Position numbers and translations under genes: made by a program | The notes under the pieces: model-generated | Database searches by the model: none | The model's input: the letters and a program-made list of their open reading frames with translations, nothing else | What the model was told of the DNA's origin: nothing | Part shown: positions 25,796 to 35,330 of the stretch, piece by piece | How positions within the stretch are numbered: position 1 is the stretch's first letter | Layout of the letters: every line of letters starts with the position of its first letter | From: a virus | Virus record (IMG/VR): IMGVR_UViG_3300019762_000009 | Coordinates: 1 to 56,506 of that record | Reading direction: 5' to 3' (one strand) | Length of the DNA stretch: 56,506 nucleotides

Positions 25796-25929
25796 TGAAA
25801 CAGATCGCAGAGTTTCTGTGGGAGCATGATGATGGGCTGTTCTACACCTTGGTTAACTTCGAGGGGTGGCACAGCCTAGTCACAACTGGTTCCTATAATT
25901 GGGCCACCTTCTCAGAGACAGACCATTAA
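25795..25929 (+). CDS. Small ORF, 44 aa
   Basis: 44 codons from the ATG overlapping the previous stop (TAATG). Aromatic-rich (FLWEHDDGLFYTLVNFEGW), coherent amino-acid composition. No separate ribosome site; translation by coupling is likely. Function unknown. Confidence 0.5.
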   Translation: MKQIAEFLWEHDDGLFYTLVNFEGWHSLVTTGSYNWATFSETDH

Positions 25930-26008
25930 ATTTCCGCACCTATTGAGAGAAGTTCTCGTGTGCTGACTCCACAAGAGGGCTAGTGTCTTCATACAAAATG
26001 GAGATATG

Positions 26009-26632
26009 ATGAAAACTAAAAAGAAAATGACTTGGGGTGAACGCATCAAAGGTTGGTTCGGTTTCGAACCTATGCCAGAAGAGGCAAAGACCTTTATGCT
26101 GGATGTCGAGTACATCCTTGAATCCTGTAAGGATGTGATCAAGTATGCAGTGGAAGGAACCTACTTGCCAACAGAAGTTCAGAAAGCTTTTGATAAAGCT
26201 GTGAAGGAACGCTCTGTTAAGAAGCAGGAAGAAGTCTTCCGTGAGCACTTGATGTGTACCCTTGGTGGGGCAGCAGAGATGCCTAAGGCTCTCCTTGCTG
26301 CACTAGATGAATGGGAGAAGACGGGTAAGAAACCTGCTCTGCTTAACAACGTAGTAGTAACTAAAGAGACAATCCCTGCAAGACGTGAAGTACTCCTCGC
26401 TCAGGCAACCCTTGCCGAACAGGAAGACCACGATGCACAGGAAGTGTACGAATCTTTTAAATGGTTGCTCAAAGTTGTGCCTGTATTTAAGAAGTATAAC
26501 TACTCTCTTAAAGAACTCATGGAGATTCTGACAGAAGGTTCTAACCTTGTTGACGATTTCTTCGATGACTTCAAACTGGATGCTAAGAAACTTGCTGAGT
26601 TTGTGTTTACTCGCATGAAGCACTCCTTATAA
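26009..26632 (+). CDS. Helical protein, unknown, last rightward gene
   Basis: 207 aa. The ATG at 26009 is 5 nt from GGAG, better than the one at 26006. N-terminus basic (KTKKKMTWGERIKGWFG), the remainder helical and acidic. Ends at the convergent terminator. No family recognised. Confidence 0.7.
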   Translation: MKTKKKMTWGERIKGWFGFEPMPEEAKTFMLDVEYILESCKDVIKYAVEGTYLPTEVQKAFDKAVKERSVKKQEEVFREHLMCTLGGAAEMPKALLAALDEWEKTGKKPALLNNVVVTKETIPARREVLLAQATLAEQEDHDAQEVYESFKWLLKVVPVFKKYNYSLKELMEILTEGSNLVDDFFDDFKLDAKKLAEFVFTRMKHSL

Positions 26633-26637
26633 AAAGA

Positions 26638-26677
26638 AAGCCCCCACCGTCCGTAATGGATAGTAGGGGCTTTTTTT
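26638..26677. terminator. Bidirectional intrinsic terminator
   Basis: The stem AAGCCCC.../...GGGGCTT, with flanking pairs, carries a T-run of seven on the plus strand and TTTCTTTTT on the minus strand. It stops both the rightward early block and the leftward late block. Confidence 0.85.
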
Positions 26678-26680
26678 ATC

Positions 26681-27205
26681 TTATATACTTGTGGGAGTAC
26701 TGGCGTGGAGCATATTGTCCTTAGCGGCAGAGTTGTTGCTGCTACCGAAGTAGTATGCAAAGACTGTACCGACCAGAGTATCCAAGACACCTTGAGTACG
26801 GATCAGTAGATCATGTCCGTTCTCTGGTATATTTCCTGTAAAAAGTGCTACGTTAAATGCGCCGAAGGTTAGGAAGGTAGTAAGTGCAAGAGCAGGTACT
26901 ACCTTAGTCTTCGTCTGCATAAACATCTTTCTGGCTGAGTCTCTATCATCCGCTGTGATACGCATGATATCAATATCAAGGGACTTCATGTCCTTCTTGA
27001 ATTGCTGCTCAGCCTGTTTCAGTTTTAAGAGTTGCTCAGGGGTAGCTACCTTGACAGCCTCAGCAAGCTGCTTCTCAGCATCCTTTTCTTTCGGGTCGAT
27101 CCCGAAGGCTTCACAAGCAGCTTTCGCTGCGAGTCCACCTAAGGGACCACCCAATGCTGTTCCTATCATGGGGGCTACAGAGCTAACTATAGATTCCCAA
27201 TCCAT
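26681..27205 (-). CDS. Holin, 3TM GTA-type
   Basis: 174 aa, GAGG upstream. Gly-rich N-terminal hydrophobic segment (MIGTALGGPLGGLAAKAA), charged linker with DDRDSARK, then two membrane segments (VVPALALTTFLTFGAFNVALF and LVGTVFAYYFGSS). This layout matches the 3TM holin family found in phages and gene transfer agents. It would open the inner membrane to let the endolysin reach peptidoglycan. Last gene of the late block. Confidence 0.78.
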   Translation of the reverse strand: MDWESIVSSVAPMIGTALGGPLGGLAAKAACEAFGIDPKEKDAEKQLAEAVKVATPEQLLKLKQAEQQFKKDMKSLDIDIMRITADDRDSARKMFMQTKTKVVPALALTTFLTFGAFNVALFTGNIPENGHDLLIRTQGVLDTLVGTVFAYYFGSSNNSAAKDNMLHASTPTSI

Positions 27206-27208
27206 AGG

Positions 27209-30200
27209 CTACCTCTTAGAAGGAAGAAGACCTACGGTTTCTGCACGGGATGATGCCCTTTGCATTGCAGAAACTCTTCGCTTGTCTTGTCTATCCAACT
27301 TCTTGTAATATTCTTTTACGGAGATGTCACCATCATGCAACTGTTTATTCAGTCGCTTCCTCAGTTTGTAAAGTCGTTTCATTCTTTTGGCTGCTACCTT
27401 AAAGGCTGGAGCTACTGAGAGTTCCTTGGCATACTGCTTACGAACACGAGCGATTTCAGCAGAGTCTTTCTCATCCTTAGCCATCTGTAAGACAGCCTTA
27501 GCATTGTCAACTTTCTGCTGCAACTTCATGTAGTAGCCTACCTGTTCAGACTGCCCTACCTCGCCAACAAGACGAGACAAGATCGGTACTGATCTCCACT
27601 GTACATCTCGACCAAGATACATGTCTCCGGCAAGATCAAATGCCTGAGTACCTACCTTACCAAGACCACCAGTATAACTACCCCACAAGAACTTCACATG
27701 TTCGGGGCTAACATCAACCCAACCGGACTCTGTACGAGAGCCACCTGTGAGTTCATTCATAGCCTGACAAAAAGAGACCAATACTTTCGAAGTGTTCTTC
27801 CAGTAGCGTTCACTATTAGGAAGCTCACCCTTGCGGTATGGGCTAGGTTCAGGTGCAATTTTCATACCAGTGAAACTCTGGTTCCCGTACATGCGGAAGA
27901 TTGGCTGCAAGAGAGACGGTGCAAGAGCTACTGGACCTTCACCTATATTGCCTGTAGGCATGAAGGTGTTGAACACGTTGCTCACCATAGAAGCTCCTGC
28001 TGCTGTCAAGTCGCCCTTTCCTCGCATGGAATCAAAGGCCAGATTACCGACCATGTTGAAGAGGTTGAATCCGTAGGAAGTGGGAAACTTAACATAGCTC
28101 CCATCTAAACCAGTAGGGATAATGTAGTTCTGAGTTCTGACATATTCAGGAATCTTATCAAAGTATTCCACACCGTCATCATCAGTACCCATCAGCATAC
28201 AGGACAAAGAGTTAGTTAAGAGGGTTAAGGCAATGTTAGCTCCGATCAGTTTAGCTGCTGTCTCTTTACTACTCAAAAGAGTCTTCATCATTCTTACGTT
28301 TGACTGTAAGGAAGCATTCATAAACAAGTACAAAGGTCCAAAGATAGGCGATGCTGTACCCTTCTTAGTGAAGTTCACAGTAAGCTCCAAGGCTACCTTC
28401 ATGGACTCAGCACTAGCCAAGTCATGACAAGTCTGAGGATCATGCCCCTCTTTCTGGTACTTGTAATAGAACTGTTCGTATGCTTCTTTGAAAGCAGCAA
28501 GGCGGGTCATGTTCTCCACCGCAGAAGATACATTCTCGATGTAGTTCAACATAGCCTTAGTACGTTTCTTGCCAATAGCGTACCAGTTCTTCGTAGGAGT
28601 CGTATCATCAAGGGCCGCTTTAAGGTCTTGTGCCTGACTCTCGAAGTCGTTGAGACCAAACATGCTGGTGTACGCACCGGAGTCTCTAAAGCGTTCTGCC
28701 CACATATCCCATTCAGTACCTGTAGTTTCACCATTCAAACTTTTCCAGATAGCCTTTCGAGCTTGGTTCAAGTTCTTAGTGATGTTACGTCTAGTACCCT
28801 TACTGAGATCATTGTCTTTGATAACCTGTTCGAGGTTCATCATAGCAGTAGACCAGTCTCTAGGGGCGTTGACTGCAATGAATGGTGCGGACAGAGATGT
28901 CACAAGCTTACCAAGAAGCCGTGTCCACTTACCAATACCTTTCAGTATGGCTGGAGCCTGTGTCATGTTAGCACCTTTAAGAGCTGCTGCAAGAACAGGG
29001 TCTTCACAAAGAACTCTTACATGATTGCCGTCTTTGTCAATAACGGTGATAACACGCTCAGCTTCATCTTTGCCTTGGAATGCTTTGCTATGTCTCTTGA
29101 TCTTTACCTTGCCTGTAGTCTTATCGAAGGTCTTATAGAAACCAATATGTTCTTTGGCCTCAACCTTGAATACGGAATGTCCTGTGTCCACTTCGTTAGC
29201 GAAGTTCAAGATAGATCGTCCCATCTCCGCAGTTTCAATCATACGGATAGAGTCAATAGTCTGGATGATAGACTGTACTGTTGGACTAGATGGAATATCA
29301 CCACCTTGGTCTAAATCAGTACGGCCTGTAGCCAGTTCAGAACCCTTCCAAGAACCAGAGTGGTAGGTCTTGATACTACTGGACTGATAGTTCGGCACAA
29401 CTTCCTTCATGAGAGTCTCCCAAGAGCCTTCCCCTTTCAGAGGTACATACCAATGAGCAGTATCTCTCCAAGATTTCAGGACTTCTTTCGGCAACAGGTT
29501 GTTCTCTTCGAGGACATCAAGTCTAAACTCGTTGATCTGTCGGAGCTTATCTGCTGCTGCAAACATAGCAGGATTATGTGTTGTGTAGTACTCTATGATC
29601 TCATCAGCCTTCGCATCAGACAAACCAGAACCCGCATCGTTCTTAGGATCGCGCTTACGAATAAGGGCGTTACGCTCTTTAGCATGGAGTGCATGAGCCA
29701 GAGTATCCAGTTTCTGGAATGAAGTCTCAGTATCCCAAGTAGGATCAGAAGCATTCTCAAGAATTGCGATGAGTCCGTCCTTACCTTTTACCATAGTCTC
29801 AATGAACTTATGAATACGCTCAGAGGTACGGTTACTGGAACCAAGTTCTTTATCATAGAAGTTAGCACGATTAGGTACTTCCTTACCAGAAGACTTGAAG
29901 CCCTCAATGATAACGAATGCTCTCTGTAAGTTGTCTGTAAGCATCTCAGACATACGATCGAAACGATCATGCCCTTTGATCAGACCCCCATCAGTGAGCT
30001 TAGTACGATATTCAGACCAAGACTTCTTCAAGTCAGATACATAATCAGAACCTTTGAACAGTTTAGTGTAACCGTCCAGTGTATTGGTTGAATCTTTCAG
30101 CACACGGTTCATCTTTCTAAAAGAATTAAGTCTCTCAGTAGAAGACTTATGCATCTGCTCCCTAGCGATATTAAATGTAGCTGCTGTCAGCACATTCTGC

Positions 30201-33200
30201 ACATCACCTGTGGTAAGCTTCTGGAGTTTGAACTTCTTGAGGATGTTCTTGATAAAGTATCTCAACCTACGCAGAACATTCTGATCTGCTTTAGCCAAGG
30301 TCTCACCAATCTTCATCTTACCTGCGATGAAAGCTATATACTCCTCCGCAACGAGGAGCTTTTCTGCTTTCTTGAGGCCAGAGTTCTTACTCAACCATGT
30401 TTTAAAGGACGCAGTATCCTTGAAAGACTTCCATACAATGTCCAAGAACTCATTGAGTTCCTTCGGAGTCATGATAGTACGGAGACCCAAGTGACAAACA
30501 GCTTCGTGAGTCAGAGTCTTCATAGCCTGTCGTCTATCCTTGCAACGATCTGCAAAGATATAGACTCGTCCGGTACTCTCATCGAAAGCACCCCTAGCTC
30601 CAAAGTCCTCTCTATACGCTTCCTCAATCTTCTTAGGCCAAGAGCCTATGTTGTCCTTAATATCAACTACCTTGATACGTTTCTGTACGCCTCTGAGTTG
30701 TTTGATACCGTCCTTGACCCAACGATGTACTCTCTCCTGCTGGTTCTTTGGCTTAGCTGCTTCACGTTCTGCTGCGGCCTTAGCCTTTGCTCGTGCATCA
30801 GCCTCTGCTCTCTTGATCTTGTGGAGATTCTTAGCGATTCTCTCTACATTATCAGAAAGACTCTTCTCCAAAGTCTCAACAACACGACCTTTCAAGTAAT
30901 CCATGCCTACGGAATCTTTAACAGTATCTACTTCTGCAAGGAGTTCGTTGAAAATTTTCATCTGAGCTTTGTGATAGTCTACTAAAGCTTCATGCTTGTT
31001 AACTCTACGAGTCTTTGTCGCAGCATGTTTAGTAGGCTTATTCATTTGCTGTACAGCCTTGCTCAGTTTTTCTTTCATGTCATCATTGAACTCTTTCTTA
31101 GCTCGTTGGAGAGCATTCTTGTAGTCCTGACGTTCTTTCTGGACAACGGGGTCTGTCTCGAAGGTAGGGCCAGTAGGTTCTACTGAAGCGGGTTCTTCAG
31201 GTACCGCAGCATAGTTAAGCTCGTCAGGAAAATTCTCCTGCACGTACTCTTCTCTTCTACGCAGAGCCTCAGACTGACTAGACTTCTCACCCTGTTGGGC
31301 TTCCATCTTAGCATAGTAGTCTTGAACCATGCGGTCTTGCTCTTTCTGATTACGATCTCTGATCAGCATCTCTTCAAAGATGCGGTCAGCGTTGCGTTCT
31401 TCTATTTCCCGCTCCTGTACAAGACGAACATTCTCACGAAGAGCGTCCCTGTCCTCACGAAGCATACTACGGATTTCTTGTTCTTCCTGTTTACCCTCAA
31501 TGTACTCAGGATTCTTTACATTAGGTGCGGTAGGTTCGACCTTCTTCGCATACGTTGTCTCGATGTCCTTGACGATGGCATCCAAAGAATCGTTCTTCAA
31601 CTCTTCCCACATCTGTCGAACACCCCACATACTGATATCATCAGCTTTAGCGAGGTTCTCAGAGGTCTTAGCAAGGTTCTTATTGATCTTTGCAAGACGT
31701 TCACTGAGGTTTCGTTTCATATACTGGAGCTTCTCAATCTGGTTGGGGTCAGTTTCCTTATCCAACTCAGTATTGATCTGCCCTCTCTGCATAGTTGCAG
31801 CAAGGTTAATCTCACTAGCGAACTCCCCCATCTGCTGAGCCAAATTCTTCTTCTCTTCTTTAAGCATAACGCCTTCAAACTCATTCTGGTTTGGGGCGTT
31901 TCTTATTTCAGAGCGAACCTTCTGCAAGAACTCGTCAAGCACAAGTTTGTTCTGCTTACGGGCTTCTCCTCGTGACCTACGGTACTGTGTATTGAGACGA
32001 TCATAAGTAGACTTATACTTACCGTGAACAATCATATCCTCAATAGCCTGATCTTCTGCTTTCTGAATACGCTCTGTGGCTTTCTTGTCTACTTTCTTAC
32101 CATCTTTCTTCAGAACTTCAAAATTTTCCTTCAGCTTAGCTCTCTTCGCAGCAACAGCAAACTCCTCAGTCTGAATCTGATTCATCATCTGCTGATGTTC
32201 TGTGGAGCCTTGAGCCTGTGTCATCTGTGTGCGTTGGTTTCGTAATTCCGCAGCATAGTTGTCAAGCTCATCCATCTCTTGTTGGACCTGCTCAAGAGAA
32301 GCGTACATATCCATGTCGAGCAAGGTCTTCTTTAATTCAGCCTTTTCAAGCTCACTCGCTGGAGTCTTCTCTTCTGCTTTCACATCTTCGATGATCTCTT
32401 GAACATTCGGTGTAGTGTCCTTGATTTCCTGCACCTGTCTGCGAACATCCATGATAGTATTCGGTACACCAAAAACTGGACCCATGATTGCACCACTTAG
32501 ACCAGAAGAGATAAGATTCTCTAAATCCTGCTGCTCTAAAGGTTTCTTCATGGCATACTTTTTATGAAGCATATCAATACCAGACTGAAGAGATTCTTCA
32601 AGCCCTTCTTGACCACTAGCTTTCATCATGTTCTTAGCACCCTGTGTGAGAATGCCCGCCAGATCATTCTTAAAGGCTCTTGCGGTAGCATCAGAAGCAG
32701 CATCAGTTAACCAACGCTTTGCCAGCATAGCCTCTGGACCGAAGCTCTCGATAATAGCCTTACCAAAACCTGCGGTAATAGCACCGGAAGGACTTGCCTC
32801 ATTAAAACCACGAGTCTTAACATCTGTGGCAAAGGTATGCCCTGTGTGCTGAGGAGTTGCTCCTGCTGCCGCACCAAGAGATGGTACAACTTTCTGACCT
32901 GCACGAGTCAGGAAAGCTTTCATAGCCTGATCTTTAGCGATTTCGGGTGCTACACCCTTGGCGATCTGCCTTTCAATATACTTGTCAGTAAAATGTTTAA
33001 CTGCACCTTTACCTACTTTGTAACCAGCCCCTGCTGTAAGCATCGTGAGAGCCATCTCAGGTAACATAGTACCTGCACTATGGGCTGCCCAATCGATGAA
33101 GTCAGAGAAGTCCTGAATATGGAACAGATCAGGAACACCTTGTGCGTTCTCTTGCTGATACTCTTCAATACGACCAAGGAGTGGCATGAACTTTGCGGCA

Positions 33201-33463
33201 GCTTCTTCATTGTCCATAGCTTTTGCAGCCATCAGACCAAGGCCTACACTAAGTTCTCCTATACCTGCAATACCAGACTTCACACCCTCTACAAACCCTG
33301 CTGGTTCTTCCTCCTGCTTCTGTCCAAGGATTCCCATAGAGTTTAGTGTTGGGTACTCAATCGTCTCAGTTGGCGGGGTATAATAAAAATCTTCTTCTAC
33401 TTCTGGTGGAAGTGAGAGTGGAGACTTGACCACCTGCGGTGCATTTATAAGTCCTCTTTCCAT
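27209..33463 (-). CDS. Giant ejection protein with LPD38-like and zincin domains
   Basis: 2,084 aa, GAGG upstream. Order of regions: hydrophobic Gly/Ala-rich N-terminus (about 45-370) with an EGLEESLQSGID signature of large phage internal proteins; long charged coiled coils (about 370-960); a metallopeptidase-like stretch with H986-E987-A-V-C-H991 and VAEEY (E1040/E1041); then a large C-terminal part (about 1300-1950) with WYVPLKGE, APFIAVNAPRDW and NASLQSNVRMM segments resembling the large polyvalent protein domain LPD38. Probably carried in the head and injected with DNA. Confidence 0.8.
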   Translation of the reverse strand: MERGLINAPQVVKSPLSLPPEVEEDFYYTPPTETIEYPTLNSMGILGQKQEEEPAGFVEGVKSGIAGIGELSVGLGLMAAKAMDNEEAAAKFMPLLGRIEEYQQENAQGVPDLFHIQDFSDFIDWAAHSAGTMLPEMALTMLTAGAGYKVGKGAVKHFTDKYIERQIAKGVAPEIAKDQAMKAFLTRAGQKVVPSLGAAAGATPQHTGHTFATDVKTRGFNEASPSGAITAGFGKAIIESFGPEAMLAKRWLTDAASDATARAFKNDLAGILTQGAKNMMKASGQEGLEESLQSGIDMLHKKYAMKKPLEQQDLENLISSGLSGAIMGPVFGVPNTIMDVRRQVQEIKDTTPNVQEIIEDVKAEEKTPASELEKAELKKTLLDMDMYASLEQVQQEMDELDNYAAELRNQRTQMTQAQGSTEHQQMMNQIQTEEFAVAAKRAKLKENFEVLKKDGKKVDKKATERIQKAEDQAIEDMIVHGKYKSTYDRLNTQYRRSRGEARKQNKLVLDEFLQKVRSEIRNAPNQNEFEGVMLKEEKKNLAQQMGEFASEINLAATMQRGQINTELDKETDPNQIEKLQYMKRNLSERLAKINKNLAKTSENLAKADDISMWGVRQMWEELKNDSLDAIVKDIETTYAKKVEPTAPNVKNPEYIEGKQEEQEIRSMLREDRDALRENVRLVQEREIEERNADRIFEEMLIRDRNQKEQDRMVQDYYAKMEAQQGEKSSQSEALRRREEYVQENFPDELNYAAVPEEPASVEPTGPTFETDPVVQKERQDYKNALQRAKKEFNDDMKEKLSKAVQQMNKPTKHAATKTRRVNKHEALVDYHKAQMKIFNELLAEVDTVKDSVGMDYLKGRVVETLEKSLSDNVERIAKNLHKIKRAEADARAKAKAAAEREAAKPKNQQERVHRWVKDGIKQLRGVQKRIKVVDIKDNIGSWPKKIEEAYREDFGARGAFDESTGRVYIFADRCKDRRQAMKTLTHEAVCHLGLRTIMTPKELNEFLDIVWKSFKDTASFKTWLSKNSGLKKAEKLLVAEEYIAFIAGKMKIGETLAKADQNVLRRLRYFIKNILKKFKLQKLTTGDVQNVLTAATFNIAREQMHKSSTERLNSFRKMNRVLKDSTNTLDGYTKLFKGSDYVSDLKKSWSEYRTKLTDGGLIKGHDRFDRMSEMLTDNLQRAFVIIEGFKSSGKEVPNRANFYDKELGSSNRTSERIHKFIETMVKGKDGLIAILENASDPTWDTETSFQKLDTLAHALHAKERNALIRKRDPKNDAGSGLSDAKADEIIEYYTTHNPAMFAAADKLRQINEFRLDVLEENNLLPKEVLKSWRDTAHWYVPLKGEGSWETLMKEVVPNYQSSSIKTYHSGSWKGSELATGRTDLDQGGDIPSSPTVQSIIQTIDSIRMIETAEMGRSILNFANEVDTGHSVFKVEAKEHIGFYKTFDKTTGKVKIKRHSKAFQGKDEAERVITVIDKDGNHVRVLCEDPVLAAALKGANMTQAPAILKGIGKWTRLLGKLVTSLSAPFIAVNAPRDWSTAMMNLEQVIKDNDLSKGTRRNITKNLNQARKAIWKSLNGETTGTEWDMWAERFRDSGAYTSMFGLNDFESQAQDLKAALDDTTPTKNWYAIGKKRTKAMLNYIENVSSAVENMTRLAAFKEAYEQFYYKYQKEGHDPQTCHDLASAESMKVALELTVNFTKKGTASPIFGPLYLFMNASLQSNVRMMKTLLSSKETAAKLIGANIALTLLTNSLSCMLMGTDDDGVEYFDKIPEYVRTQNYIIPTGLDGSYVKFPTSYGFNLFNMVGNLAFDSMRGKGDLTAAGASMVSNVFNTFMPTGNIGEGPVALAPSLLQPIFRMYGNQSFTGMKIAPEPSPYRKGELPNSERYWKNTSKVLVSFCQAMNELTGGSRTESGWVDVSPEHVKFLWGSYTGGLGKVGTQAFDLAGDMYLGRDVQWRSVPILSRLVGEVGQSEQVGYYMKLQQKVDNAKAVLQMAKDEKDSAEIARVRKQYAKELSVAPAFKVAAKRMKRLYKLRKRLNKQLHDGDISVKEYYKKLDRQDKRRVSAMQRASSRAETVGLLPSKR

Positions 33464-33465
33464 TG

Positions 33466-34473
33466 TTACCTCGGAGTATTGACCAGACCAGTATCCTCAC
33501 CGAATGGTGTATACAGATCAGGGTTGTTATTTGAAGAACCTTTGCCAGTTAAATTCCAGAGTCCTCCGGCAAACTGACCAAGAGCATTCGGTTTGTTGGC
33601 TTCCGCATTGGCTTGTTCCTGCTCAGCAACAATATCATTCATCATCTGCTGAATGTATCCTGCTTGTGCGAGGTTTAAGGAACCAGAGAATCTACGAGGG
33701 TCCGACAAGAAGTCATTAGAAGCATTCTGTGCAGCGTCGTAATACTTACGTGCATTTGGGTCTTGACTCAAAGGCATATCACCTTTCATCCATTTCTTCG
33801 TATCAGGGTCTTGTTCGTATCCAGCATATCGTACAACATTCTCAAAAGACTTTTTGAAAACGTCATCTGCTGTTACCTTATTGTAGAAGTCTTGTTCTGC
33901 TCTACTAGCAGCAGCATTAGCATTTGTTCGAGCAACATCCAGACCTTTCCGATAATCCCACTCACCTTTGATAGACTCCTCAATCTGCTTAAGCTGAGAC
34001 TTCTCTCTCTGCTCCGCACGTTTCAACTGAGATTCATATCGCTTTCCTGCCTGTGCCCGTGCTGTAGCACGAAGACCTTCAGGTGAAGTAGCCAACTGAT
34101 CCAACTGATAGATAGCTTCAGAAGGTGTCGCAACAGTCCATGCTGCCCCTTCTGCTTTACCATCAGCACCCTTCTTGCGAAGAGTCAGACCATCAGTCCA
34201 TCCATTTGTGTCATCCACAATCCACTCACCGGAGGAGGGGTGAAGAGCATTCATAGCATCTGCAAATGCTTGAGGGTTGCTTGGAATCTTTCTTAGGTAT
34301 GGAGAGATAAGCTTACTATTCTTGAGAGCCTGTCTCTGCTGATCTTTAGAATACTCCCGCAATGCTACAGCTTCGTCAGAGAAGTATTCACGATCTTTAG
34401 CCGCATCCTTGCGAGCAGCGTTAATAGCGGCCTGATCCTGTGCAGCCTGTTTATAGTAGTTAGTTATAGCCAT
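33466..34473 (-). CDS. Internal virion/ejection protein
   Basis: 335 aa, AGGAG upstream. Mostly helical and charged, Ala/Gln/Lys-rich, with coiled-coil stretches. It is translated just before the giant protein and after the gp14-like gene, the order of ejection proteins in T7-like phages. No catalytic motif seen. Confidence 0.65.
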   Translation of the reverse strand: MAITNYYKQAAQDQAAINAARKDAAKDREYFSDEAVALREYSKDQQRQALKNSKLISPYLRKIPSNPQAFADAMNALHPSSGEWIVDDTNGWTDGLTLRKKGADGKAEGAAWTVATPSEAIYQLDQLATSPEGLRATARAQAGKRYESQLKRAEQREKSQLKQIEESIKGEWDYRKGLDVARTNANAAASRAEQDFYNKVTADDVFKKSFENVVRYAGYEQDPDTKKWMKGDMPLSQDPNARKYYDAAQNASNDFLSDPRRFSGSLNLAQAGYIQQMMNDIVAEQEQANAEANKPNALGQFAGGLWNLTGKGSSNNNPDLYTPFGEDTGLVNTPR

Positions 34474-34482
34474 GATACTCTC

Positions 34483-35319
34483 CTAGAGTTTACTACGCAG
34501 TGCTGCGAGATTGTCGAAGTTAGTACCTGCCATACTCAAGTAACCACCTACATTGTTGCTCAAAGCATCCGCAAGACCAAGGTTAGTACCTGTAGTGTTG
34601 TAGATATTCTGTGCGGACTGTGCAGCCATATTACTTGCAGACGGCATAGCTCCTGTTGGGAGGGACATGCCTTTAGCGTAGTTGAGTGCAGCAGACTTGC
34701 GTGCCAGATCAGCATCTTCTGCTGTACGTCTAGCCGCAGTTCTTGCTCCCGCTGTGCCGAGTGCCTGCCCAATAGCCTGCTGATTCATGAAGTTAGCAGA
34801 GGCTCCTGAGTTAGGGTTAATCCCACTACGCATCATATTACGAAGCCCCTGATTTCTCTGTTGCTCAAAGCCCTGAGAGATATCAGTAGTAGCTTGATTC
34901 ATAAGTTCCTGAGAATCAATACCCTCAGCAAGCTTGCTAGTGACTTGTTCTTCAAGAGGTCTAAAAAATTCTTTATGTCTATTCAAATTATAGAGAGCAT
35001 TCTCTACACCCGCTTCTCGCTGTTTCTCAAAGTACGGGGCAAGAGCCTGAATATCCTTCAAGGCGTTGGATGCCTGAATGTCTTCGATAGGGTAGTATAA
35101 CTTCTGATACCGTTCCCTGTCAGCTTTCGCCGCAGCGTCCTGCTCTTTAGCAGAACCATACGCAAGATTGTACATCTGATTCGCTTTCTGCATCTGATCG
35201 TATGCATTATACATATTGTACAGACCTGCGCCTGTATTGAGAACTCCTTGCGTGGTCGGACTACTGACGAAATCAGTAAGCGATCCCAAACTATCGGAGA
35301 TAATGTTTCCAAAATCCAT
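34483..35319 (-). CDS. Internal virion protein, gp14-like
   Basis: 278 aa, GAGG upstream. Ala/Gln/Asn-rich, helical. The segment RNMMRSGINPNSGASANFM is typical of a widespread phage internal virion protein family. Likely forms part of the ejection channel. Confidence 0.7.
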   Translation of the reverse strand: MDFGNIISDSLGSLTDFVSSPTTQGVLNTGAGLYNMYNAYDQMQKANQMYNLAYGSAKEQDAAAKADRERYQKLYYPIEDIQASNALKDIQALAPYFEKQREAGVENALYNLNRHKEFFRPLEEQVTSKLAEGIDSQELMNQATTDISQGFEQQRNQGLRNMMRSGINPNSGASANFMNQQAIGQALGTAGARTAARRTAEDADLARKSAALNYAKGMSLPTGAMPSASNMAAQSAQNIYNTTGTNLGLADALSNNVGGYLSMAGTNFDNLAALRSKL

Positions 35320-35330
35320 AATTACCTCAA

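Noticed and set aside
30149-30985. 278-codon plus-strand frame inside the giant protein gene
   Set aside because: No ribosome site, Leu/Ser/Cys-rich shadow of the coiled-coil coding region. Other plus-strand frames between 27 and 50 kb were rejected for the same reason.
27209-33463. N4-type virion RNA polymerase
   Set aside because: No RNA polymerase motif seen, and the length and C-terminal features fit an LPD38-like ejection protein.
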